A stretch of 14,716 nt of DNA, taken from Paratractidigestivibacter sp963658035 (lineage in GTDB: Bacteria > Actinomycetota > Coriobacteriia > Coriobacteriales > Atopobiaceae). The stretch lies in assembly GCA_963658035.1 (NCBI GenBank), contig CAVKOL010000052.1:1-14716 (forward strand). The letters are read 5' to 3'. This document shows, in pieces, positions 1-6,641 of this stretch (positions are counted from its first letter, which is position 1; each line of letters begins with the position of its first letter). The notes under the pieces were generated by a model. That model saw only the letters and a list, made by a program, of their open reading frames with translations, was not told the origin of the DNA and made no database searches. The position numbers and the translations under genes were made by a program.

Positions 1-1022
1 CCGTGGTTCTCAACTCGGGCAACGCCAACGCCGCCACCGGCGAGCCGGGCCTTGAGGTAGCCGAGAAGACCGCGGCCTACGTGGCCCAGGTCGTGGGCTG
101 CGAGGCCAACGACGTGCTTGTCGCCTCTACCGGTGTCATTGGCCAGCAGCTCGACTTCGCGCCGTTTGAGACGGGCGTTCCTGCCGCGGCCGACCTTCTG
201 GGCGACACGCCCGAGGCCGCGCACAACGCCGCCGTGGCCGTCATGACCACCGATACCGTGCCCAAAGAGGCCTCCTTCGAGGGCGAGCTGACTACCGCGG
301 CAGGGGAGAAGTACGCCGTTCACCTGGGCGGCTTTGTCAAGGGCTCGGGTATGATCCAGCCCAACATGGCAACGATGCTGTGCGTTATGTCGTGCGACGC
401 GGCCTTGACGGCCGAGGCCGCCCACGCAGCCCTTCTCGCCGCCGTCAAGACCACCTTCAACAAGGTGACCGTCGACTCCGATACGTCGACCAACGACACG
501 GCGATCCTTCTGGCCACCGGCAAGGCCGCGCCCGAGGGCCACGTGATCGGCCTCGACTCGGCCGAGTACCCGGCGATTGCTGCGGGCATCAAGGCCGTCT
601 GCGGCGAGTTGGCCCGCAAGATCGCGGCCGACGGCGAGGGCTCGACTAAGCTCGTGACCGTCAATGTCTTGGGCGCCTCAGACGACGACGCGGCCGACAC
701 CGTGGCCCGCTCCATCGCAAACTCGCCCCTGGTGAAGACCGCCATCTTTGGCCACGACGCCAACTGGGGCCGCGTGGCCGCGGCCGCCGGCAAGTGCGGC
801 GTGCCTTTCGACCAGACCCGCGTGGACATCGACTTCATGGGCGTGCCCGTGTGCCGCGGCGGCTTGACCGTCCCCATGGACGAGGACGACATGCTGCGCC
901 GCTTCGAGGCGCCCGAGATCGACATCGTGGTCGACCTGCACGACGGCGACGCGACCTGCCGCGTGTGGACCTGCGACCTCACGCACGACTACGTAACCAT
1001 CAACGGGGATTATCGTACGTAG
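1..1022 (+). CDS. argJ: Bifunctional ornithine acetyltransferase / N-acetylglutamate synthase ArgJ (5' end missing)
   Basis: The protein transfers acetyl from N-acetylornithine to glutamate, recycling the acetyl group in cytoplasmic arginine synthesis; many members also use acetyl-CoA. The reading frame is open from base 3 with no convincing start, so the gene begins outside the window; 339 residues are visible against about 400 for the family. Diagnostic features are an SGNANA block at the left edge, the KGSGMIQPNMATML block whose Ala123-Thr124 bond (numbered from base 3) is the self-cleavage site giving alpha and beta chains with Thr as the nucleophile, a GHDANWGR block, and the C-terminal DYVTINGDYRT ending. 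It is followed by argB after 117 bases, as expected for an arginine operon. An ArgJ implies the acetyl-recycling (cyclic) route. Identification is secure; whether it is mono- or bifunctional cannot be read from the sequence. Confidence 0.96.
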   Translation, partial: VVLNSGNANAATGEPGLEVAEKTAAYVAQVVGCEANDVLVASTGVIGQQLDFAPFETGVPAAADLLGDTPEAAHNAAVAVMTTDTVPKEASFEGELTTAAGEKYAVHLGGFVKGSGMIQPNMATMLCVMSCDAALTAEAAHAALLAAVKTTFNKVTVDSDTSTNDTAILLATGKAAPEGHVIGLDSAEYPAIAAGIKAVCGELARKIAADGEGSTKLVTVNVLGASDDDAADTVARSIANSPLVKTAIFGHDANWGRVAAAAGKCGVPFDQTRVDIDFMGVPVCRGGLTVPMDEDDMLRRFEAPEIDIVVDLHDGDATCRVWTCDLTHDYVTINGDYRT

Positions 1023-1076
1023 ACGCTTTGCCCGCGGCCCTGCAGCCGCCCTGCAACCCCATCACACGCATTCATC

Positions 1077-1104
1077 GGCGAGAAGCCCGCGCGGTCTTCT
1101 CGCC
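1077..1104 (+). repeat. Intergenic hairpin upstream of argB
   Basis: GGCGAGAAG at 1077-1085 and CTTCTCGCC at 1096-1104 form a perfect 9-bp stem with a 10-base loop. It ends 35 bases before the argB start. There is no following T run, so it is not a standard terminator. The same arms, in opposite order, occur before argD. A smaller GC-rich hairpin (GCGGC 1034-1038 with GCCGC 1045-1049) lies between it and argJ. Confidence 0.6.
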
Positions 1105-1139
1105 ACGCCCTATCCCGGCGCACCCAGAAAGGCACACCC

Positions 1140-2015
1140 ATGAAGAAACGCGACCGTCAGCAGCGCGACGCCGCAGCTAACAAGGCCGAGACCCTGATCG
1201 AGGCCCTGCCCTGGATAAACCAGATGAACGGCAAGACCTTTGTCATCAAGTACGGCGGCAGCGCTATGGAGAACAAGGAGCTTTGCGCCCAGGTCGTGGC
1301 CGACATCGAGATGCTCAAGCTCATGGGCGTGCGCATCGTGTTGGTCCACGGCGGCGGCAAGGCCATCAACTCCATGCTCACGCGCCTCAACATCCCCGTG
1401 AAGTTCAAGGACGGCCTGCGCGTCACCGACGAGGACACCATGGAGGCCGTGCGCGAGGTGCTGGTGGGCAAGGTCAACCAGGAGCTCGTCTGGGCCTTGA
1501 ATGAGTACGGCCACAACGCCGTGGGCATCTCGGGCGCAGACGGCAAGACCTTGAAGTCCGAGGTCATCGACCCCGAGCTCGGCCGCGTGGGCCGCATCCG
1601 CGAGGTCGACACGAGCCTCATCGACACCATCTTGGACGACGGCTACATCCCGGTGGTGGCCTCCATCGGCTGTGGTCCCGACGGCTTCTTCAACATCAAC
1701 GCCGACGTCGCGGCCGGCAAGGTCGCCGAGGCCATGGGCGCCGACAAGCTCATTTACTTGACCGACGTCGACGGCCTGCTCGAGGACGTCGCCGACCCCG
1801 ACAGCCTGATCGCCCAGATGACCCGCACCGAGACCCACGAGCTTCTGGACTCCGGCAAGCTCGACGGCGGCATGATCCCCAAGATCCGCTCGGTGGCCGA
1901 GGCGCTTGACTCCGGCGTGTCCGAGGTCGTGATCCTCAACGGCAAGTACCCGCACTCCCTGCTGCTCGAGATCTTCACCGACGCGGGCTGCGGGACCCTC
2001 TTTACGCAAGATTAA
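1140..2015 (+). CDS. argB: Acetylglutamate kinase ArgB
   Basis: It phosphorylates N-acetyl-L-glutamate with ATP, the second step of arginine biosynthesis, in the cytoplasm. The 291-residue protein shows the amino-acid-kinase features: KYGGSAM at 37-43 (phosphate-binding Lys/Gly), HGGGK at 70-74, and GGMIPK at 243-248 near the C-terminus. The ATG is preceded by AGAAAGG at 7 bases. The protein carries roughly 30 residues before the first beta strand. Hexameric, arginine-inhibited acetylglutamate kinases have such an N-terminal helix and the shorter E. coli-type enzyme lacks it, so feedback inhibition by arginine is a reasonable inference, and it fits an ArgJ recycling pathway in which this kinase is the control point. 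It lies between argJ and argD in the same direction. Confidence in the identity is very high. Confidence 0.97.
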   Translation: MKKRDRQQRDAAANKAETLIEALPWINQMNGKTFVIKYGGSAMENKELCAQVVADIEMLKLMGVRIVLVHGGGKAINSMLTRLNIPVKFKDGLRVTDEDTMEAVREVLVGKVNQELVWALNEYGHNAVGISGADGKTLKSEVIDPELGRVGRIREVDTSLIDTILDDGYIPVVASIGCGPDGFFNINADVAAGKVAEAMGADKLIYLTDVDGLLEDVADPDSLIAQMTRTETHELLDSGKLDGGMIPKIRSVAEALDSGVSEVVILNGKYPHSLLLEIFTDAGCGTLFTQD

Positions 2016-2034
2016 ATTTAGGGCCCCAGCGCAT

Positions 2035-2058
2035 CTTCTCGCCTAATATGGCGAGAAG
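2035..2058 (+). repeat. Intergenic hairpin upstream of argD
   Basis: CTTCTCGCC at 2035-2043 and GGCGAGAAG at 2050-2058 form a perfect 9-bp stem with a 6-base loop (TAATAT). It ends 32 bases before the argD start and uses the same arms as the hairpin before argB. No T run follows. It may be an RNA processing or stability element, an operator, or a dispersed palindromic repeat; the sequence alone does not decide. Confidence 0.6.
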
Positions 2059-2090
2059 ACCGCGAAAGCCACCCCCAGAAGGGATACTTC

Positions 2091-3341
2091 ATGTCTGACT
2101 TCCAAACCGTTCCCGCAGACGTCCTTGAGGGCGACAACACCTACGTCATGCACACCTACGGCCGCCTGCCCGTCGAGCTCGTGAGCGCGAGCGGCGCCAC
2201 CGTGACCGACAACTACGGCAAGACCTACATCGACTTTTTGGGCGGCATCGGCTGCGCCTCTTTGGGCCACTGCCACCCCGCCGTGGTCGCCGCCATCAAG
2301 GACCAGGCCGACAAGCTCTGGCAGGTGGGCAACTACTTCTACATCGAGAACCGCAACGAGGCCGCCGAGGGCATCTCTGAGCTTCTCTCCACCGTGACCG
2401 ACGAGTCCGGCCACGTCGTGGGCTCGACCGGCACCACCTGGCGCGTGTTCTTCTCCAACTCCGGCGCCGAGTCCAACGAGGGCGCCATCAAGTGCGCGCG
2501 TCGCTGGGGCGAGGTTAAGCTCGACGGCGCTTCCACGATCGTCTCGGCGCGCCAGAGCTTCCACGGCCGCACCCTGGCGACCCTTGCCGCCACCGGCCAG
2601 GACAAGTTCCACGCGAGCTTCAACCCGCTGCCCGCTGGCTTTGTCTCGGTGCCCTTGAACGACATCGACGCGCTTGCCAACGCCGTCGAGAACCCCCAGG
2701 CAGGCGCCGTCTGCGCCGTCATGCTCGAGTGCATCCAGGGCGAGGGCGGCGTGTGGCCCGCGACCTACGACTACATGCGCGAGGTGCGCGACCTGTGCTC
2801 CAAGCACAACATCCTGCTCATCATCGACGAGGTCCAGACGGGTATGTTCCGCTGCGGCTCTCCCTTTGCCTACCAGCGCTCGGGCATCGAGCCCGACGTC
2901 GTGAGCATGGCCAAGGGCATCGCCGGCGGCTTCCCCATGGGCGCCGTCGCGGCCCGCGCCGAGGTGGCCGACCTCATGCACCCCGGCGACCACGGCTCGA
3001 CCTTTGGCGGCAACGCCCTGGCCTCTGCCGCCTGCCGCGCCACCCTCAAGGCCTTTGCCGACGAGCAGACCGGCGAGCACGTTATTGCCGCGGGCAAGCA
3101 CCTGCGCCACCGCCTTGAGGCCCTGCCCCACGTCACCCAGGTGCGCGGCCACGGCCTTATGCGCGGCGCCCAGCTGGACGTTCCCGTGGCCAACGAGCTG
3201 GTGGAGGAGGGCCTGGCCGCAGGCATCATCCTCAACCACATCGGCGACTCCATCCTGCGTTTCCTGCCGCCGCTGAGCATTACCCGCGAGCAGATCGACG
3301 AGGGCATCGACATTCTCGCCGACCTTCTCGCCAAGTACTAA
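2091..3341 (+). CDS. argD: Acetylornithine aminotransferase ArgD
   Basis: A class III PLP-dependent aminotransferase that converts N-acetylglutamate semialdehyde and glutamate to N-acetylornithine; family members often also act on N-succinyl-LL-diaminopimelate in lysine synthesis. Visible hallmarks in the 416 residues are FLGGIGCASLGHCHP near residue 50, SNSGAESNEGAIK (cofactor phosphate region), IIDEVQTG with Asp246 that pairs with the pyridine nitrogen, and SMAKGIAGGFPMGA with Lys275 as the Schiff-base lysine, then HGSTFGGN. The ATG at 2091 has GAAGGG about 8 bases upstream. It is 75 bases downstream of argB in the same direction. The argJ-argB-argD context selects ArgD over other class III aminotransferases such as GabT. 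No obvious terminator follows in the 95 bases before the tRNAs. Confidence 0.95.
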   Translation: MSDFQTVPADVLEGDNTYVMHTYGRLPVELVSASGATVTDNYGKTYIDFLGGIGCASLGHCHPAVVAAIKDQADKLWQVGNYFYIENRNEAAEGISELLSTVTDESGHVVGSTGTTWRVFFSNSGAESNEGAIKCARRWGEVKLDGASTIVSARQSFHGRTLATLAATGQDKFHASFNPLPAGFVSVPLNDIDALANAVENPQAGAVCAVMLECIQGEGGVWPATYDYMREVRDLCSKHNILLIIDEVQTGMFRCGSPFAYQRSGIEPDVVSMAKGIAGGFPMGAVAARAEVADLMHPGDHGSTFGGNALASAACRATLKAFADEQTGEHVIAAGKHLRHRLEALPHVTQVRGHGLMRGAQLDVPVANELVEEGLAAGIILNHIGDSILRFLPPLSITREQIDEGIDILADLLAKY

Positions 3342-3395
3342 GCCGCAGGTAGGACGGCCAGGTCAAAAAAAGTTCGCCGGTTTTCAAATTTCCTG

Positions 3396-3424
3396 TTCCC
3401 AATTAGCGAATGCTTTGGTATAGT
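3396..3424 (+). promoter_or_regulatory. Probable promoter of the tRNA-Val/tRNA-Ala pair
   Basis: TTCCCA (3396-3401, 4 of 6 to the -35 consensus) and TATAGT (3419-3424, 5 of 6 to the -10 consensus) are separated by 17 bases. The -10 box ends 12 bases before the mature 5' end of tRNA-Val, in a locally A/T-rich stretch. Start sites have not been observed; this is pattern matching. Confidence 0.55.
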
Positions 3425-3436
3425 AGAAAACCGCGC

Positions 3437-3511
3437 GGGCGATTGGCTCAGGGGTAGAGCACTTCCTTCACACGGAAGGGGTCGCTGGTTCGAATCCAGC
3501 ATCGCCCACCA
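3437..3511 (+). tRNA. tRNA-Val (anticodon CAC)
   Basis: A complete cloverleaf is visible: acceptor GGGCGAT 3437-3443 pairs with ATCGCCC 3501-3507, D-stem GCTC/GAGC, anticodon stem CTTCC/GGAAG around the loop 3467-3473 with anticodon CAC at 3469-3471, T-arm GCTGG TTCGAAT CCAGC, discriminator A and an encoded CCA at 3509-3511. CAC reads the valine codon GTG. It is 5 bases from the next tRNA, so the two are surely co-transcribed. Confidence 0.95.
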
Positions 3512-3516
3512 TATTC

Positions 3517-3592
3517 GGGGAATTAGCTCAGTTGGGAGAGCGCGTGACTGGCAGTCACGAGGTCAGGGGTTCGAACCCCCTATTCTCCACCA
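3517..3592 (+). tRNA. tRNA-Ala (anticodon GGC)
   Basis: Acceptor GGGGAAT 3517-3523 pairs with ATTCTCC 3582-3588. The third pair is G3519-T3586, the G3:U70 pair that alanyl-tRNA synthetase recognises. Anticodon stem CGTGA/TCACG encloses the loop 3548-3554 with anticodon GGC at 3550-3552, reading GCC and GCT. The T-arm is GGGGTTCGAACCCC-like, followed by A and an encoded CCA at 3590-3592. Confidence 0.96.
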
Positions 3593-3601
3593 GGATTTTA
3601 G

Positions 3602-3629
3602 ATCCCAGGTTTTTGACCTGGGATTTTTT
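3602..3629 (+). terminator. Intrinsic terminator of the tRNA operon
   Basis: ATCCCAGGT (3602-3610) and ACCTGGGAT (3616-3624) form a perfect 9-bp stem with a 5-base loop, followed by a T run to 3629. It lies 9 bases after the tRNA-Ala CCA end. It isolates the tRNA transcription unit from the peptide cassette that follows. Confidence 0.9.
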
Positions 3630-3786
3630 ATTACACGCGTTATCTATGCAGCAACGGTAGTTCTTTTAACCAGATTGTTTCCCTTGATTTACGCGTCCTT
3701 AATTAATTTGGGGATAGCATCATTTCCGCGCTTCATGAAGAGCATCGAATGTAGACCGACTTTAGGTTTGATTGGATGGTTTAGAC
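3630..3786 (+). promoter_or_regulatory. A/T-rich leader of the peptide cassette
   Basis: These 157 bases separate the tRNA terminator from the short peptide gene and must hold its promoter. No hexamer pair is convincing. Notable elements are a perfect palindrome CTTCATGAAG at 3731-3740, the palindrome TTAATTAA at 3699-3706, and the hexamer ACGCGT at both 3635-3640 and 3691-3696. Any of these could be an operator. GGATGG at 3774-3779, 7 bases before the ATG at 3787, is the likely ribosome binding site. Confidence 0.35.
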
Positions 3787-3903
3787 ATGAACGACGAAAA
3801 ATGTACTACTAAAGATTGTGCAGTTATTAAACCGTTAAATCAGAACTCAAGCGTGCTTGAGCCCGAGCGTGTTATCTGTCGTTACAAGGATTGCAAGGAA
3901 TAA
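3787..3903 (+). CDS. Putative Cys-rich RiPP precursor peptide (38 aa) with two CxxKDC blocks
   Basis: The reading frame encodes 38 residues beginning MNDEKCTTKDC and ending VICRYKDCKE. Its four cysteines sit in two matching blocks, CTTKDC at 6-11 and CRYKDC at 31-36. Each has the C-x3-D spacing that ranthipeptide maturases of the PapB type join through a Cys sulfur to Asp beta-carbon link, plus a final Cys directly after the Asp. The 19-residue middle is hydrophilic, with no signal peptide, double-Gly site or membrane segment. GGATGG lies 7 bases before the ATG; a TTG at 3772 in frame is a less likely start that would add five residues. A terminator-like hairpin and then two radical SAM/SPASM genes follow in the same direction, which is the main reason to call it a precursor. 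The sequence matches no family I can name with certainty. Function, modification and mature form are inferred. Confidence 0.7.
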   Translation: MNDEKCTTKDCAVIKPLNQNSSVLEPERVICRYKDCKE

Positions 3904-3938
3904 CCTTTCCTTTAACTGCAACTACAGTTGATGCGTTG

Positions 3939-3980
3939 CCTCGCCCCACTGCCTGTTGCCTTGGCTGGGGCGAGGTTTTT
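3939..3980 (+). terminator. Terminator/attenuator hairpin between the peptide gene and the radical SAM genes
   Basis: CCTCGCCCCA (3939-3948) and TGGGGCGAGG (3966-3975) pair perfectly over 10 bp with a 17-base loop, directly followed by TTTTT at 3976-3980. It starts 35 bases after the peptide stop codon and ends 19 bases before the start of the first radical SAM gene. No convincing promoter is visible between it and that gene, so leaky termination that favours peptide message is the likely use. Confidence 0.8.
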
Positions 3981-3999
3981 ACGGGCAGAAGGTACTGAT

Positions 4000-5343
4000 A
4001 TGTTCGTCAATCCCCTTATCGAAACAATCAACGTTGGCAACAACCGCTCGATCGTCATAAATCTAATGAACGGCAACGCAGATGTCGTCAGCGATGACAT
4101 TCGACTGCTTTTATCCGAGAAGCACGCCGACTTTCCCAACGATGTCACGAACCAGCTTCTTGACAGGGGCCATATATTCCTTTCGGAGAAGGAATACGAA
4201 CAGCAGGTATCGTCCCTAGACCAACGCCTAATGGAAGCATCTCTTCTTGAGGTCCCCAACTTTACCTATATCGTCACCTACAAATGCAACTTAGCGTGCT
4301 ATTACTGCTTCGAGAACGATTGTGAGAAGCAGCCTGAGGTCGTCACCGAAACCGGCGGACCGTCTTCGGCCGTCGACGCGATGTCATCTCTGGTTAGACA
4401 GTTTGAGGCCCGCTCCAACACGAAGGTCAACCCGGCCGACGTCATGGTCACCGTCACGGGCGGCGAGCCCCTCATGCCGGGCCTCAAGGAGCAGGTCGAT
4501 GAGTTTTGCCGCCTGTGCCATGGCCTGGGCTACACGCTGTCGATAGTCACAAACGGGTGCTACACAGACGATTTCGTCGACATCATCAAGCGCTACGACA
4601 TAAGGAACATCCAGTTGACGCTCGATGGCCCAGAGCCGGTACACGACGCCATCCGAATTTCCCCCGACGGCGCGCCCTCCTACGCCAAGGTCGTCCATTC
4701 CATCGACGTCTTGAGCAAGATATGCCCCGAGCTCTACGTGCGCATCAATGTCTCCGAGCGAAACATCGAGACCCTCCATGAGCTTGGCCCCCTGATCGAG
4801 CGTTACCCCGGCGTCGTTTTCTATGTTTACCTCATGCAGGACGACGGGTGCGAGAAGAGCCGGGACGTAATCCCTGAACCCGAGGCCCTGGAGCGCCTCT
4901 GCGAGCAGGTCGACCAATATCCGTCCTTGTCCAGGCTCGTGATCAATTACCACGGGCAGCCCCTGGTCGAGGCCATATTCGACGGCAAGCCGTATAGGCC
5001 CAAATGCAAAATGTGCTCCGCCATGCAGAACCAGTACATCTTCGACTACACGGGGCGAGTGTTCAAATGCTGGTGGGAAATGGGCAACAAGGACTACGCC
5101 ATTGGCCGCTACTCCAATGGCGACCTTTTCATCGACTCCGCGAGATGCCAAATATACCTCAAGAGAAACATCGGGAATCTAGGCCAATGCAAGACATGCC
5201 GTTACAGGTACCTGTGCGGGGGCGGTTGCATAGGGCACCTTTCGCCTAGCGACCTCGAGGCGGGCCGCGTCAATTGCCCCGAGTTCTCCGAGATTCTAGG
5301 GTACATGGTAAAGCGGCGTTACTCAGAGCTCGGCGGCGATTAA
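4000..5343 (+). CDS. Radical SAM/SPASM peptide-modifying enzyme 1
   Basis: A 447-residue radical SAM enzyme expected to bind three iron-sulfur clusters and modify the adjacent short peptide. Residues 1-90 form a small N-terminal domain of the kind that in related maturases binds the precursor leader. The SAM cluster motif is C96-x3-C100-x2-C103 (CNLACYYC), followed by TGGEPLMPG. The C-terminal SPASM region has C336, C339-x12-G-x4-C357 and C397-x2-C400-x5-C406-x3-C410, then C426, the classic two-auxiliary-cluster pattern. The ATG at 4000 is chosen because AGAAGG lies 7 bases upstream; the in-frame TTG and ATG at 3928 and 3931 would place the terminator hairpin inside the coding region. The next enzyme begins 2 bases after its stop. 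Thioether (sactipeptide or ranthipeptide) chemistry is possible; the precise family was not determined. Confidence 0.9.
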   Translation: MFVNPLIETINVGNNRSIVINLMNGNADVVSDDIRLLLSEKHADFPNDVTNQLLDRGHIFLSEKEYEQQVSSLDQRLMEASLLEVPNFTYIVTYKCNLACYYCFENDCEKQPEVVTETGGPSSAVDAMSSLVRQFEARSNTKVNPADVMVTVTGGEPLMPGLKEQVDEFCRLCHGLGYTLSIVTNGCYTDDFVDIIKRYDIRNIQLTLDGPEPVHDAIRISPDGAPSYAKVVHSIDVLSKICPELYVRINVSERNIETLHELGPLIERYPGVVFYVYLMQDDGCEKSRDVIPEPEALERLCEQVDQYPSLSRLVINYHGQPLVEAIFDGKPYRPKCKMCSAMQNQYIFDYTGRVFKCWWEMGNKDYAIGRYSNGDLFIDSARCQIYLKRNIGNLGQCKTCRYRYLCGGGCIGHLSPSDLEAGRVNCPEFSEILGYMVKRRYSELGGD

Positions 5344-5345
5344 GC

Positions 5346-6641
5346 ATGTGGACCGCATCGCCGTTCTCCCTTGTGCGCCGGGTCTCGGGGAGACAGTACC
5401 TGGTTAACTTACTGTACGGAACCGTCGACCAACTCGATGGTTTCGGCGCCGACGTTTCGCTGCGCAGCCTGGCGTGCAGTTTGCCCCCGGACTTGGCCGA
5501 GGCCCTATACGGTCGCCACCACCTTCAGCGATATCCCCGAGAGCAGGAGTTAGCCTATCTTGACCTGCTCAACACCTATGCCTCGATTGAGGACGTGCCG
5601 TGGCTTCTCTACATCCCTATAACGCTGATGTGCAACCTACGCTGCGATTACTGTTTCCAAGCGAAACGCGAGCGCAGCCTCGAGGGGCTCGACGAGGATA
5701 GATTCAGCAGGATTTTTCGATACATCGAGAGTCTAAAGCGTGAGGTAGAGGCCAAGCGCGGCTCGTTCAACGGCGTGATAGTGCTTTACGGCGGCGAGCC
5801 CCTCCTGCAGCCCCATTACCCCTATGTTGAGCGAGTGCTCTCGTTTTGCGAGCGGGCCGAAATCCGGGCCGACATAATAACCAACGGGACGACCCTGGAC
5901 CAATATGTCGAGCTTTTGCAGGCACACCGGCGAGTTCTGTCGAATGTTACGGTGACGATGGACGGCGATAGACGGGCGCACGACAGTCACCGGGTGACGG
6001 CATGCGGGGAGGGGACCTACGACCTGGTCGCCCGGAATATCCGCCTATTGGAGGATAAGGGTATTCCGCAACAGGTCCGGGTCAACCTGACCAAGGAGAT
6101 CGCGCTTGATCTGCTGGGCGGGAAAATGGCAGTCCCGTCCTCCAACTCAGTTATATACAGGGTCACGCACGATGATTGCTCGCTCGACTGCCCCTACTCG
6201 GTTCTTCTGGAACTTCTTATGAAAGGTGCCTGCGAGGTTGGCCAAATCGCGGACAACCCGGTCTCGACGTTCTACGAGTTGATGAGGTCCGCGGCGACGG
6301 GGAGCCGGTTGCCGTTCCCGTTGTTCAGCTATTGCCGCAACGACCGTATCCGTCTCTTCAGTGTGGACGGGACCAGCGTCCACTGCTGCAACGAGGTTGA
6401 GGCGGGTAGAACCTTAGCCGATAGGTACGACGGGGATAATGGGCACGTAGCTATTGATACGTTCAAACCGACAGTGGCCTGCGCCTGCCGTTCCTGCCCT
6501 GTGCTGCCCGTCTGCGGCGGAGGGTGCCCGGCCAGGGCAAAGCCGATCGGCGGCCATGCCACTTGCCCCATCTACCGCGACATCGTTGGAATGATAGACC
6601 TTTATCTTGATTGGAGGGCGCATGGCGGCGAGTTCAACTAA
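5346..6641 (+). CDS. Radical SAM/SPASM peptide-modifying enzyme 2
   Basis: A second radical SAM/SPASM protein of 431 residues. An N-terminal domain of about 90 residues resembles that of its neighbour in layout, and the SAM cluster cysteines fall at exactly the same numbers: C96, C100 and C103 (CNLRCDYC). YGGEPLLQP follows. The SPASM part has C330-x11-G-x4-C347 with an adjacent C348, then C381-x2-C384-x5-C390-x3-C394 and C407; an extra Cys379 lies just before. It starts 2 bases after the stop of enzyme 1 with only a weak GGCGGCG-like site, which indicates translational coupling. The in-frame start at 5274 would overlap enzyme 1 by about 70 bases and is unlikely. Sequence outside the motifs is quite different from enzyme 1, so the two probably do separate steps or act on separate sites; that division is inferred. 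Confidence 0.9.
   Translation: MWTASPFSLVRRVSGRQYLVNLLYGTVDQLDGFGADVSLRSLACSLPPDLAEALYGRHHLQRYPREQELAYLDLLNTYASIEDVPWLLYIPITLMCNLRCDYCFQAKRERSLEGLDEDRFSRIFRYIESLKREVEAKRGSFNGVIVLYGGEPLLQPHYPYVERVLSFCERAEIRADIITNGTTLDQYVELLQAHRRVLSNVTVTMDGDRRAHDSHRVTACGEGTYDLVARNIRLLEDKGIPQQVRVNLTKEIALDLLGGKMAVPSSNSVIYRVTHDDCSLDCPYSVLLELLMKGACEVGQIADNPVSTFYELMRSAATGSRLPFPLFSYCRNDRIRLFSVDGTSVHCCNEVEAGRTLADRYDGDNGHVAIDTFKPTVACACRSCPVLPVCGGGCPARAKPIGGHATCPIYRDIVGMIDLYLDWRAHGGEFN

Noticed and set aside
1110..3239. Long minus-strand open frames opposite argB and argD
   Set aside because: They are mirror frames caused by GC-rich codon positions; composition is low-complexity (Val, Ala, His, Gly, Asp rich) and the plus-strand genes are certain.
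3735..3812. 25-residue open frame overlapping the peptide start
   Set aside because: It has no ribosome binding site, begins within the CTTCATGAAG palindrome, and shows no recognisable features.
3928..3999. Longer N-terminus for radical SAM enzyme 1 starting at TTG 3928 or ATG 3931
   Set aside because: It would run the coding region through a perfect terminator hairpin, has no ribosome binding site, and the ATG at 4000 has AGAAGG at 7 bases.
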